Positions 27,736 to 37,357 of a stretch of DNA of 64,000 bases are shown here, piece after piece. Where the stretch lies: assembly GCF_005144795.1 (NCBI RefSeq), contig NZ_SWFJ01000001.1, positions 246,033 to 310,032 on the forward strand, given 5' to 3'. Made by a program: the position numbers and the translations under genes. The stretch's first letter is position 1, and each line of letters opens with the position of its first letter. Under the pieces are notes generated by a model. The model did not search any database, was not told the origin of the DNA, and was given only the letters and a program-made list of their open reading frames with translations. This stretch comes from Streptococcus mitis (GTDB taxonomy: Bacteria; Bacillota; Bacilli; Lactobacillales; Streptococcaceae).

Positions 27736-28563
27736 TTAATTTTTAGTAAAGGTTACAGTGATTTTTCCAGTCTGAGCTGTTAATTTTGATAAGTCAACGG
27801 TCTGATTATCTACTGTTAAAGCTACACCTTTGACAACACCTAAAGTAATGGTCACAGAATTTTTAGTTGAAACTGTTGTTTCCGCACTTTTATTATCTGG
27901 TGATAAGGTCACTCCACCCTCAAGCTCACTTTCTGAAACACTAACCCAACTTCTAGCATCTGAGACTGATAATTGTAATTTTGCAGTTTCCTTACTCGTT
28001 TTATAAGCAACTTCTACTTGATTTCCTTCACCTGATACCGTTATAGCTGGTTCCATATTCGAAGAGCTACTTGATGAACTACTACTTGAGGATGAAGTTA
28101 CAGAACTAGTTGAGCTTGTTGCTTGGACTACACTATAACTAGACGCAGATGAACGCTCAGGTTGAGTCTGGAGATAATTCCAAACATAATAGGTCACAAA
28201 AATGACAATCGATAATGCAAAGAGTATAAAATAAAATAAAGGTAAAAATGATGCCTTATTTTTCTTACTTGAACGTCTCCTACCTGTCAACTCGTCTTCA
28301 TCAACATCTACTTCTTCATAAGTAATCATGCTCCCAGAATCATAAGCATCCAAGACAATTCGCTCATCTAGCTCAACTGCCCACGCATACTTTCTCAAAA
28401 AAGAACGAGTATAAAATGGACTAGGAAGTTGATCAAAATCATCAGCTTCCATCGCTTCCAACATATCCAACTGAATTTCTGTTTTTTTGTGTAATTCTTC
28501 TAAAGTCAACCCTTGGTTGGTTCTAGCTAAACGTAAAACCTCACCAATTGTTTTTTTCCTCAT
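27736..28563 (-). CDS. rodZ: RodZ-like cell-shape protein with helix-turn-helix
   Basis: This 275-residue bitopic protein has an N-terminal cytoplasmic HTH_25 domain (IGEVLRLARTNQGLTLEELH, then SPFYTRSFLRKYAWAVELD) and a membrane segment (about 106-128). A Ser-rich linker (about 145-170) precedes an extracellular DUF4115-like beta domain. It links to MreC/MreD in wall elongation. The chosen ATG at 28563 has AAGGA 9 nt upstream; the ATG three codons earlier is too close to it. Confidence 0.92.
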   Translation of the reverse strand: MRKKTIGEVLRLARTNQGLTLEELHKKTEIQLDMLEAMEADDFDQLPSPFYTRSFLRKYAWAVELDERIVLDAYDSGSMITYEEVDVDEDELTGRRRSSKKNKASFLPLFYFILFALSIVIFVTYYVWNYLQTQPERSSASSYSVVQATSSTSSVTSSSSSSSSSSSSNMEPAITVSGEGNQVEVAYKTSKETAKLQLSVSDARSWVSVSESELEGGVTLSPDNKSAETTVSTKNSVTITLGVVKGVALTVDNQTVDLSKLTAQTGKITVTFTKN

Positions 28564-28604
28564 ACTTGTCATTCCTTCTTTCTAGTATCGATTATGATAG
28601 GTTA

Positions 28605-29888
28605 CTACGATGGGAATATTGTAAAATCAACTATATCACCATCATCTATTAAATGATGTCCAGCATCAAGGACATCCTCTAAAGTAATTTCCTGTAAAAT
28701 TTTCGGCAAATCAAAAATTGTCTCACCATTTTCAAAAGCATCATATTGCATTGCAATAAATTCAAGAGAGTTCATGCTACTGAAAAATTCTCCAAACATC
28801 TCTCTTTTTATAGTATCTAGATGATCTTCTGTAATATCTAAATCCTTTGTAAAATTACGAATAGCCTTCCTAAACTGATGAGATAAAGCAACTGGCTCTT
28901 TTGTATCCATTGTCAACATGACAAAATGAAAGCGACTTGTTACTTCAACTTCAAGAGATAAGGACGCATCAATTTTACCTGATTCATATAATTTCTGAAA
29001 ACGATCCGAAGTCCAACCAAACATCATTGCAAATAATAATTTTAATAAAATATGATATCGATAGCAATTTTCCTCAGCAACTTTTCTCTTACCTCTAACA
29101 CCAATCGCTAGTTTGGGAGAAGACACTTCCATTCTCATACTGTCTGTGTGCTTTACATCTTGTAAAACAAACTTTTCTCTTGCTACTTCCTGAACATCTA
29201 AATCTTCCAGTTCTTTTCTTTCAAAATAGTCCTGTACTTGATCCACGTCAAAATTGCCAACTAAAAATAGAGACATGTTTACAGGTTTGTAAAACCTTGT
29301 AAAATTTTCTTGCAAATTAGTTAGATTGATTTGGGAAATGGACTCCTCACTTCCAACTATATCAGTTGCTAAAGGTGTCCCAGGATACAAATTCGCTAAA
29401 GTTGAAAAGAATAAACACGAATCTGGATTATCTTGATACATTTCTCGTTCTTGCTGAATAATATCCTGCTCTCTTAAAATGGAATCTTCAGTAAAATGTG
29501 CTGATGTTACCAATTCATCAAGTAACTCTAAATTTTCTAAAAAATGATCCGTTGCTGAAAAAAGATAGCTTGTTTTTGTAAAGCTTGTAAAGGCATTGCT
29601 ATCCGCACCTAGACTCGTAAAAGCTGACATCAAATCGCTAGCATCTTCTCTCTCAAATAATTTATGTTCAAGAAAATGAGCAATTCCTCCAGGATATTCT
29701 TCTACATCTCCGTCAACTTCTGTGACAAACGTATCTACCGAACCAAACTGTACAGTTACACTACCGTAAACCTCTTTAAATTCCTTTTTAGGCAAAAGAG
29801 CAACTGTCAATCCATTTGACAAACGAGTTCGATAAACTATTTCTTTTACAGCTGGATAGTATTTTTCTTCAAAAACAACCTTTGTCAT
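28605..29888 (-). CDS. M16 family zinc peptidase (catalytic, YmfH-like)
   Basis: This 427-residue insulinase-family protein carries the inverted zinc motif HFLEH (His71, Glu74, His75) within GGIAHFLEHKLFER and a downstream Glu region. It is the active partner of a two-gene M16 pair; the upstream gene lacks the zinc motif. It overlaps that gene by 4 bp. Substrate is unknown; M16 proteases process short peptides. Confidence 0.9.
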   Translation of the reverse strand: MTKVVFEEKYYPAVKEIVYRTRLSNGLTVALLPKKEFKEVYGSVTVQFGSVDTFVTEVDGDVEEYPGGIAHFLEHKLFEREDASDLMSAFTSLGADSNAFTSFTKTSYLFSATDHFLENLELLDELVTSAHFTEDSILREQDIIQQEREMYQDNPDSCLFFSTLANLYPGTPLATDIVGSEESISQINLTNLQENFTRFYKPVNMSLFLVGNFDVDQVQDYFERKELEDLDVQEVAREKFVLQDVKHTDSMRMEVSSPKLAIGVRGKRKVAEENCYRYHILLKLLFAMMFGWTSDRFQKLYESGKIDASLSLEVEVTSRFHFVMLTMDTKEPVALSHQFRKAIRNFTKDLDITEDHLDTIKREMFGEFFSSMNSLEFIAMQYDAFENGETIFDLPKILQEITLEDVLDAGHHLIDDGDIVDFTIFPS

Positions 29889-31135
29889 TCTATTCCTTCC
29901 ATAAAGTAAATCGCTTGTAGTTTCACATTATTAGCTGCTCTACAAATAGCCTCTTTGTCAACTTGATCGAGTTTTGCAATCCAACTTTTAAAGTCTGCTG
30001 AAGATTTTCCAAGTAAGGCATTTTGATAAGCACGTTCAATCAATGAAGATTGATTATCTTGAGAAAGTAATAAAGACCGACGAATCATTTCTTTGGTCTG
30101 CTCTAACTCAATCTCTGTAAAATATCCTTTTTTTAAATCAATCAGTTGATTATTCATCATTTTACGAGCCTGGTTCCGATTTTCTCGATTGATACCAGCA
30201 TACATCCTCAAGAATCCACTAAACAAATCGAGCTGACTTGAAATAGTATAAGCCAATCCAGCATTTTCACGGACATTTGTAAATAGTTTAGAGTGAGCAA
30301 ATTCGCCAAGTAAACCATTCATTACAATCATGGGTAAATGTTGCTCATCACCATATTCAGAAGGACAATGATAACCTAATTCCAAAATGGATTGTCCCAC
30401 ATTTTTCCGAACCATACCTTCCTGCAGGATATTGGAATAAGGTTGACAATACTGAACCGTCACATCTCCTTCTCGACCTTTAAAGCCAAATGATTCTAAT
30501 ACATTTTGAATTTCAACCTCATTAAAATCACCTAGGAAAAAGAAATCTATTCGATCATTGGCCAAAAATTCTTGGAAACAAGAATAAGAACTTTGTGGAG
30601 TTTCAGCTAAAATACGATTTCGTAAATCACTATATTCCAATTTGAGACGTTCATCATAAAAAAACAATTTATCTAATTCTTTATGTGCGAAATAAAAAGA
30701 ATCATCCATATCAGCTGCTAAACTTGCTAGCAATTGCTTTTTCTCAATTTCAAATAAGGACGGATCAAATCCATTATCAACTAGCATGGGTGAAAAAAGA
30801 ATTTCTTTTACAAGTTTTAAAACCTGAGAAGTTAGCACATTTTTCCTACTTAAAAACTCATCACGAACATAGGTAAATGTCAATTCTACAATGTGACTTT
30901 GTCCTCTTCTGAAACAATTGGTTGACATATCTGTACCGTATAGACTAGCCAAATGTCTTCTCAAATCTTGAGAAGTGGGGTACATCTGATTAGCAGTCTC
31001 TAGCATACTCGCACTCAACATGCGACCTGTAATCGTATCGAGGGATAATGGAGCGGTAAAACGCACGGCGATTTTGTTCGTTTTAAACTTTTTTGATTGG
31101 ATAAAATGTGTTGAAATTCCATGCACTAACTCCAT
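29885..31135 (-). CDS. M16 family peptidase-like protein lacking the zinc motif (YmfF-like)
   Basis: This 416-residue protein has the M16 fold: an N-terminal GRMLSASMLETANQMYPTSQDLRRHLASLYG region and a C-terminal GLLGEFAHSKLFTNVRENAGLAYTISS segment. The HxxEH motif expected near residue 45 is replaced by SMLET, so it should be catalytically inactive. It is likely the structural half of a heterodimer with the downstream gene. The ATG has an AAGGAGG ribosome binding site. Confidence 0.9.
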   Translation of the reverse strand: MELVHGISTHFIQSKKFKTNKIAVRFTAPLSLDTITGRMLSASMLETANQMYPTSQDLRRHLASLYGTDMSTNCFRRGQSHIVELTFTYVRDEFLSRKNVLTSQVLKLVKEILFSPMLVDNGFDPSLFEIEKKQLLASLAADMDDSFYFAHKELDKLFFYDERLKLEYSDLRNRILAETPQSSYSCFQEFLANDRIDFFFLGDFNEVEIQNVLESFGFKGREGDVTVQYCQPYSNILQEGMVRKNVGQSILELGYHCPSEYGDEQHLPMIVMNGLLGEFAHSKLFTNVRENAGLAYTISSQLDLFSGFLRMYAGINRENRNQARKMMNNQLIDLKKGYFTEIELEQTKEMIRRSLLLSQDNQSSLIERAYQNALLGKSSADFKSWIAKLDQVDKEAICRAANNVKLQAIYFMEGIE

Positions 31136-31264
31136 GATTTACCTCCTTATATACAGACTTCTATTATATCACGAAAACCTGAAATTTTCTTGTTCTCTGT
31201 AACACTTTTGAAATAAAAATCGCTTACATTACTCCTTGTTTCTCTCACTATTTTTAGGAAAATA

Positions 31265-31273
31265 TGGTATAAT
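31265..31273 (+). promoter_or_regulatory. Extended -10 promoter of yaaA-recF
   Basis: TGGTATAAT ends 20 bp before the yaaA ATG. No good -35 is seen at 17 bp, as is common with a TGn extension. Confidence 0.65.
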
Positions 31274-31293
31274 ACCAAAGATTGAGGTGAATT

Positions 31294-31662
31294 ATGGAAT
31301 ACAAATTATTTGAAGAATTTATTACCCTCCAAGCACTACTCAAAGAACTTGGAATTACACATAGCGGAGGAGCTATTAAATCATTTCTCTCTGAACATTC
31401 TGTTTACTTTAATGGGGAATTAGAAAATCGTCGTGGTAAAAAACTTCGTATTGGTGATAAAGTTGACATCCCTGACATGAATATTGACATCTTGTTGACA
31501 CAACCTACTTCTGAAGAACAGGATGAATACCAAGATGATAAAGTTGAAAAAGAACGAATCGCTAAACTCGTCAAGGGGATGAATAAGGGAGTAAAAAAAG
31601 ACAACTCTAAACCTACTTCATCACTAAAAAGCAAACAAGCTCCACGATTCCCTGGTAGATAA
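31294..31662 (+). CDS. yaaA: S4-domain protein YaaA
   Basis: This 122-residue protein has an S4 RNA-binding domain ([22 protein letters not shown], then [14 protein letters not shown]) and a charged tail. Its partner RNA is unknown. It precedes recF by 2 bp, the conserved yaaA-recF pair that in many Firmicutes sits in the dnaA-dnaN cluster but here lies about 17 kb away. Confidence 0.92.
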   Translation: MEYKLFEEFITLQALLKELGITHSGGAIKSFLSEHSVYFNGELENRRGKKLRIGDKVDIPDMNIDILLTQPTSEEQDEYQDDKVEKERIAKLVKGMNKGVKKDNSKPTSSLKSKQAPRFPGR

Positions 31663-31664
31663 TC

Positions 31665-32762
31665 ATGTGGCTACAACACCTATCTCTCAAAACTTTTCGT
31701 AACTACAAAGAGACGAAAATAGACTTTAATCCTAAATTAAATGTCTTTTTAGGACGCAATGCACAAGGTAAAACAAATATGTTAGAGGCTATCTATTTTT
31801 TAGCCTTAACACGCAGTCATCGAACTCGAACAGATAAAAATCTCATTCATTTTGATGAGGAACAACTTCATCTTTCAGGTCTCGTTCAGAAAAAAACTGG
31901 ATCCATTCCTCTAGAAATCGAACTAACACAAAAAGGCCGTGTGACAAAAGTTAATCATTTAAAACAGGCACGACTTTCAGATTATGTCGGACACATGAAT
32001 GTTGTCTTATTTGCTCCTGAAGATTTACAACTAATTAAAGGAGCTCCTTCAGTTCGACGAAAATTCATTGATATGGAGCTTGGACAAATTAAGCCCATTT
32101 ATCTATCAGACTTAACTAATTATAACCACATCCTAAAACAAAGAAACACTTATCTAAAATCAGCTCAAAAAATAGATGAAACCTTCCTTTCAGTCTTAGA
32201 TGATCAACTAGTCGATTATGGATGTCGTGTGATGAATCACCGCTTAAATTTCATAAAAAAACTAGAATATTTTGGTCGTAAGAAACATTTTGAGCTTTCT
32301 AATCAACTTGAAGAGTTGTCAATATCTTATCAATCTTCTGTCAAGACAACTGACAAAGAAGACTTATCCGAATCTTTCAAAATTGCTTTAGAAAAAAGTA
32401 GGTCCAGAGATTTATTTAAAAAGAACACTGGTGTTGGTCCTCATCGGGATGACATTTCTTTTTATATAAATAGAATGGATGCTAGTTTCGGAAGTCAAGG
32501 CCAACATCGTAGTCTCGTCCTCTCGATAAAATTAGCAGAAATCGAGTTAATGGAAAGCATTACTACAGAATCTCCAATATTACTGCTTGACGATGTTATG
32601 AGCGAACTTGACAACACTAGACAACTAAAATTATTAGAAACGATTTCTCATTCAATCCAAACTTTTATCACAACAACAAGCTTAGACCATCTTCAAAATC
32701 TGCCAGAAAATCTAAGTATCTTCACTATTCAGGATGGTAAAGTTTTTGTAAATTACAATTGA
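31665..32762 (+). CDS. recF: DNA replication and repair protein RecF
   Basis: This 365-residue SMC-like ATPase loads RecA at single-strand gaps with RecO and RecR. Walker [10 protein letters not shown] is at residues 30-38. The signature is [15 protein letters not shown] and Walker B is [13 protein letters not shown]. It is convergent with guaB across a shared terminator. Confidence 0.97.
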   Translation: MWLQHLSLKTFRNYKETKIDFNPKLNVFLGRNAQGKTNMLEAIYFLALTRSHRTRTDKNLIHFDEEQLHLSGLVQKKTGSIPLEIELTQKGRVTKVNHLKQARLSDYVGHMNVVLFAPEDLQLIKGAPSVRRKFIDMELGQIKPIYLSDLTNYNHILKQRNTYLKSAQKIDETFLSVLDDQLVDYGCRVMNHRLNFIKKLEYFGRKKHFELSNQLEELSISYQSSVKTTDKEDLSESFKIALEKSRSRDLFKKNTGVGPHRDDISFYINRMDASFGSQGQHRSLVLSIKLAEIELMESITTESPILLLDDVMSELDNTRQLKLLETISHSIQTFITTTSLDHLQNLPENLSIFTIQDGKVFVNYN

Positions 32763-32771
32763 CAACATTGT

Positions 32772-32803
32772 AAAAGAACTCCTATTTCCACGGGAGTTCT
32801 TTT
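32772..32803. terminator. Bidirectional terminator between recF and guaB
   Basis: A perfect 11-bp stem (AAAAGAACTCC / GGAGTTCTTTT) has T tracts on both strands and serves both convergent genes. Confidence 0.9.
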
Positions 32804-32811
32804 CATTGTTT

Positions 32812-34372
<1,561 letters not shown>

Positions 34373-34389
34373 ATGTTACAGGGATAAAT

Positions 34390-34427
34390 AAAAAACTATC
34401 TTTTCTTTGAGATAGAAATGATAGTTT
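34390..34427 (-). terminator. trpS terminator
   Basis: AAACTATC / GATAGTTT arms with a 19-nt loop are followed on the minus strand by TTTTTTATTTATC. Confidence 0.7.
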
Positions 34428-34441
34428 CTTGTAAAATAAAC

Positions 34442-35467
34442 TTAGTTAAAGTACTGAAGTCCCATTGCCCCTTTAACCTCAGATAGGGTTTGACCCGCAA
34501 CTTCACGCGCTCTTTCACTACCTTTTTGAAGCATATTATAAACTTCTCCCATATCCTTAGCAAATTCAATACGGCGCTCACGAATAGGACCCAGTTCACG
34601 TTCTAATATTTCAAGTAGATAACGCTTGGTCTTCACATCACCAAGACCACCTCGTTGATAATATTCTTTCATATCAGCAATTTCTCTAGCATCTTCTGGA
34701 CGACCAAAAACATCTAGATAATGGAAAACCATATTTCCTTCAATCTTACCTGGATCCTCAACGCGGATATGATCTGGATCTGTATACATACTCATTACTT
34801 TTTTACGCAAAGTATCCGCATCATCAGCTAAATAAATACCATTATTGAGTGATTTAGACATTTTAGCATTTCCATCTAAACCAGGCAAACGCCCTGCTCT
34901 CTCATTTTCTGGATAAATACCTTCCGGTTCAACCAAGACATTACAGTCATATGCATTGTTAAACGAACGAACAATTTCACGAGTTTGCTCAATCATTGGT
35001 TTCTGATCTATACCAACAGGAACATAATTGGCCTTAAAGGCTGTGATGTCAGCTGCTTGTGCAATTGGATAAACCAAAAATCCTGTTGGAATACTTTCTC
35101 CAAATCCCTTTTGAGCAATCTCTGTCTTGACAGTTGGATTACGCTCCAGACGTGCTAATGACACCAAATTCATATAATACATAGACAACTCAGCTAATTC
35201 TGGAATTTTGCTTTGAATAAAGATAGTTGATTTACTTGGATCCAATCCAACTGCAAGGTAATCTAAAGCTACATTTCCGATAGACTCTACAATGGTTTGA
35301 GGGTCTTTAGCATGATCTGTCAAAGCTTGTTGGTCAGCCAAGAACACAAACATATCATACTTATCCTCTTCCTGTAATAATACTCGATTTTTGAGACTTC
35401 CAACATAATGTCCAATATGCAATTTTCCTGTCGGACGGTCTCCTGTTAAAATAATGGGTTTAGTCAT
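34442..35467 (-). CDS. trpS: Tryptophanyl-tRNA synthetase
   Basis: This 341-residue class Ic synthetase has the [12 protein letters not shown] (HIGH-type) and [10 protein letters not shown] (KMSKS) motifs. No T-box leader is present in the short leader. It has an extended -10 promoter at 35496-35504. Confidence 0.97.
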   Translation of the reverse strand: MTKPIILTGDRPTGKLHIGHYVGSLKNRVLLQEEDKYDMFVFLADQQALTDHAKDPQTIVESIGNVALDYLAVGLDPSKSTIFIQSKIPELAELSMYYMNLVSLARLERNPTVKTEIAQKGFGESIPTGFLVYPIAQAADITAFKANYVPVGIDQKPMIEQTREIVRSFNNAYDCNVLVEPEGIYPENERAGRLPGLDGNAKMSKSLNNGIYLADDADTLRKKVMSMYTDPDHIRVEDPGKIEGNMVFHYLDVFGRPEDAREIADMKEYYQRGGLGDVKTKRYLLEILERELGPIRERRIEFAKDMGEVYNMLQKGSERAREVAGQTLSEVKGAMGLQYFN

Positions 35468-35495
35468 TTTATTCTCCTTCGATATGGTCCCTTCA

Positions 35496-35504
35496 ATTAT
35501 AGCA
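35496..35504 (-). promoter_or_regulatory. trpS extended -10 promoter
   Basis: TGCTATAAT on the minus strand lies 28 bp upstream of the trpS ATG, giving a leader of about 20 nt. Confidence 0.65.
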
Positions 35505-35577
35505 TTTTTTTAATGAAATAACCGCAATTTATTAAAATAAATCAGCCTTGCTATTGACGGATCTGTGTAAAGTTTGC

Positions 35578-35594
35578 TGTAAATCTAGTTTACA
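35578..35594. promoter_or_regulatory. TGTAAA-N5-TTTACA palindrome (GlnR-box-like) between trpS and the ABC-F gene
   Basis: TGTAAATCTAGTTTACA fits TGTNA-N7-TNACA, the GlnR/TnrA consensus. The outer TGTGTAAA (35564-35571) and TTTACACA (35589-35596) also form an inverted pair. The ABC-F -35 begins 20 bp to the right. Confidence 0.5.
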
Positions 35595-35614
35595 CAAAAT
35601 TGACAAATAAAAAT

Positions 35615-35643
35615 TTGAATATTTCTGTATTTTCTAGTAAAAT
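35615..35643 (+). promoter_or_regulatory. Promoter of the ABC-F gene
   Basis: TTGAAT and TAAAAT are separated by 17 bp, with the -10 ending 30 bp before the TTG start. Confidence 0.65.
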
Positions 35644-35673
35644 AAAACTATCACACATATTAGGAGAAAAATA

Positions 35674-37296
35674 TTGCTTACAGTATCTGATGTTTCACTA
35701 CGTTTTAGTGATCGCAAACTTTTTGATGATGTCAATATCAAATTTACAGAAGGAAATACTTACGGATTAATCGGTGCTAATGGTGCCGGAAAATCAACCT
35801 TTTTAAAAATTTTAGCTGGAGATATCGAACCTACTACTGGTCATATTTCTCTTGGTCCAGATGAACGTCTCTCTGTGCTTCGTCAAAATCACTTTGACTA
35901 TGAAGATGAACGTGCAATTGATGTCGTTATCATGGGAAATGAAAAACTTTATAGCATCATGAAAGAGAAAGATGCTATCTACATGAAGGAAGATTTCTCA
36001 GATGAGGATGGAGTACGTGCTGCCGAACTCGAAGGAGAGTTTGCTGAGCTTGGAGGCTGGGAAGCAGAAAGCGAAGCCTCTCAACTACTTCAAAACCTAA
36101 ACATTCCAGAAGAATTGCACTATCAAAACATGAGCGAATTGGCCAACGGTGAAAAAGTAAAGGTTCTCCTCGCCAAAGCACTTTTTGGTAAACCAGATGT
36201 TCTTCTTTTGGACGAGCCTACCAACGGTTTGGACATCCAATCGATTACTTGGTTAGAAGACTTCTTGATTGATTTTGATAACACCGTTATCGTAGTATCC
36301 CACGACCGTCACTTCTTAAATAAAGTATGTACTCACATGGCCGACCTTGACTTTGGAAAAATCAAACTCTATGTCGGAAACTATGACTTCTGGAAGGAAT
36401 CTTCTGAACTCGCTGCTAAATTGCTAGCAGACCGTAATGCCAAAGCAGAAGAAAAAATTAAGCAATTGCAAGAATTCGTTGCTCGTTTCTCTGCCAATGC
36501 TTCTAAATCAAGGCAAGCAACATCACGTAAGAAAATGCTTGATAAAATTGAACTTGAAGAAATTGTACCATCTAGTCGTAAATATCCATTTATCAACTTT
36601 AAAGCGGAACGTGAAATCGGTAATGATCTCTTGACAGTAGAAAATCTATCTGTAAAGATTGATGGTGAGACTATTTTAGATAATATCAGCTTTATCTTAC
36701 GTCCAGGTGATAAGACAGCGCTAATTGGACAAAATGACATCCAAACGACTGCATTAATTCGTGCAATCATGGGTGACATTGACTATGAAGGAACTGTCAA
36801 GTGGGGAGTAACTACTAGCCGTTCTTACTTGCCAAAAGATAACTCGGCAGATTTTGCAGGAGGAGAGTCAATCCTTGACTGGTTGCGTCAATTCGCAAGT
36901 AAAGAGGAAGATGACAATACTTTCCTACGTGGTTTCCTCGGCCGTATGCTCTTCTCTGGAGATGAAGTTAACAAACCTGTAAACGTCTTGTCAGGGGGAG
37001 AAAAAGTTCGTGTCATGCTTTCAAAACTCATGCTCTTGAAATCAAATGTCCTTGTACTTGATGATCCAACCAATCACTTGGACTTGGAATCTATCTCAAG
37101 CTTGAATGATGGATTGAAAAACTTTAAAGAATCAATCATCTTTGCCAGCCATGACCACGAGTTTATTCAAACTCTAGCCAACCATATCATTGTCTTGTCT
37201 AAAAATGGCGTCATTGACCGTATCGATGAAACCTATGATGAATTCCTAGAAAATGCAGAAGTACAAGCAAAAGTTAAAGAACTTTGGAAAGACTAA
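35674..37296 (+). CDS. ABC-F family ATPase (YbiT/YkpA type) with one degenerate ATP site
   Basis: This 540-residue protein has two ABC domains without membrane segments, so it acts on ribosomes or in the cytosol. Domain 1 has an intact Walker A (GANGAGKST) and Walker B (VLLLDEPTNG) but a degenerate signature (LANGEKVKV). Domain 2 has a degenerate Walker A (GQNDIQTT, lacking GK) and LDDPTNH for LDEPTNH, but an intact signature (LSGGEKVRV). In the head-to-tail dimer this would leave one competent and one dead site. The start is TTG at 35674, preceded by TAGGAGAAA. Family members rescue stalled ribosomes; no drug-resistance role is implied. Confidence 0.93.
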   Translation: MLTVSDVSLRFSDRKLFDDVNIKFTEGNTYGLIGANGAGKSTFLKILAGDIEPTTGHISLGPDERLSVLRQNHFDYEDERAIDVVIMGNEKLYSIMKEKDAIYMKEDFSDEDGVRAAELEGEFAELGGWEAESEASQLLQNLNIPEELHYQNMSELANGEKVKVLLAKALFGKPDVLLLDEPTNGLDIQSITWLEDFLIDFDNTVIVVSHDRHFLNKVCTHMADLDFGKIKLYVGNYDFWKESSELAAKLLADRNAKAEEKIKQLQEFVARFSANASKSRQATSRKKMLDKIELEEIVPSSRKYPFINFKAEREIGNDLLTVENLSVKIDGETILDNISFILRPGDKTALIGQNDIQTTALIRAIMGDIDYEGTVKWGVTTSRSYLPKDNSADFAGGESILDWLRQFASKEEDDNTFLRGFLGRMLFSGDEVNKPVNVLSGGEKVRVMLSKLMLLKSNVLVLDDPTNHLDLESISSLNDGLKNFKESIIFASHDHEFIQTLANHIIVLSKNGVIDRIDETYDEFLENAEVQAKVKELWKD

Positions 37297-37306
37297 ATAA
37301 AACTTC

Positions 37307-37337
37307 AAAACTCAGTTGGGTTAACCAGCTGAGTTTT
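37307..37337 (+). terminator. Terminator of the ABC-F gene
   Basis: A 9-bp AAAACTCAG / CTGAGTTTT stem has inner GG/CC pairing and is followed by CTAAC. Confidence 0.75.
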
Positions 37338-37357
37338 CTAACATTTTATGAGGTAAC

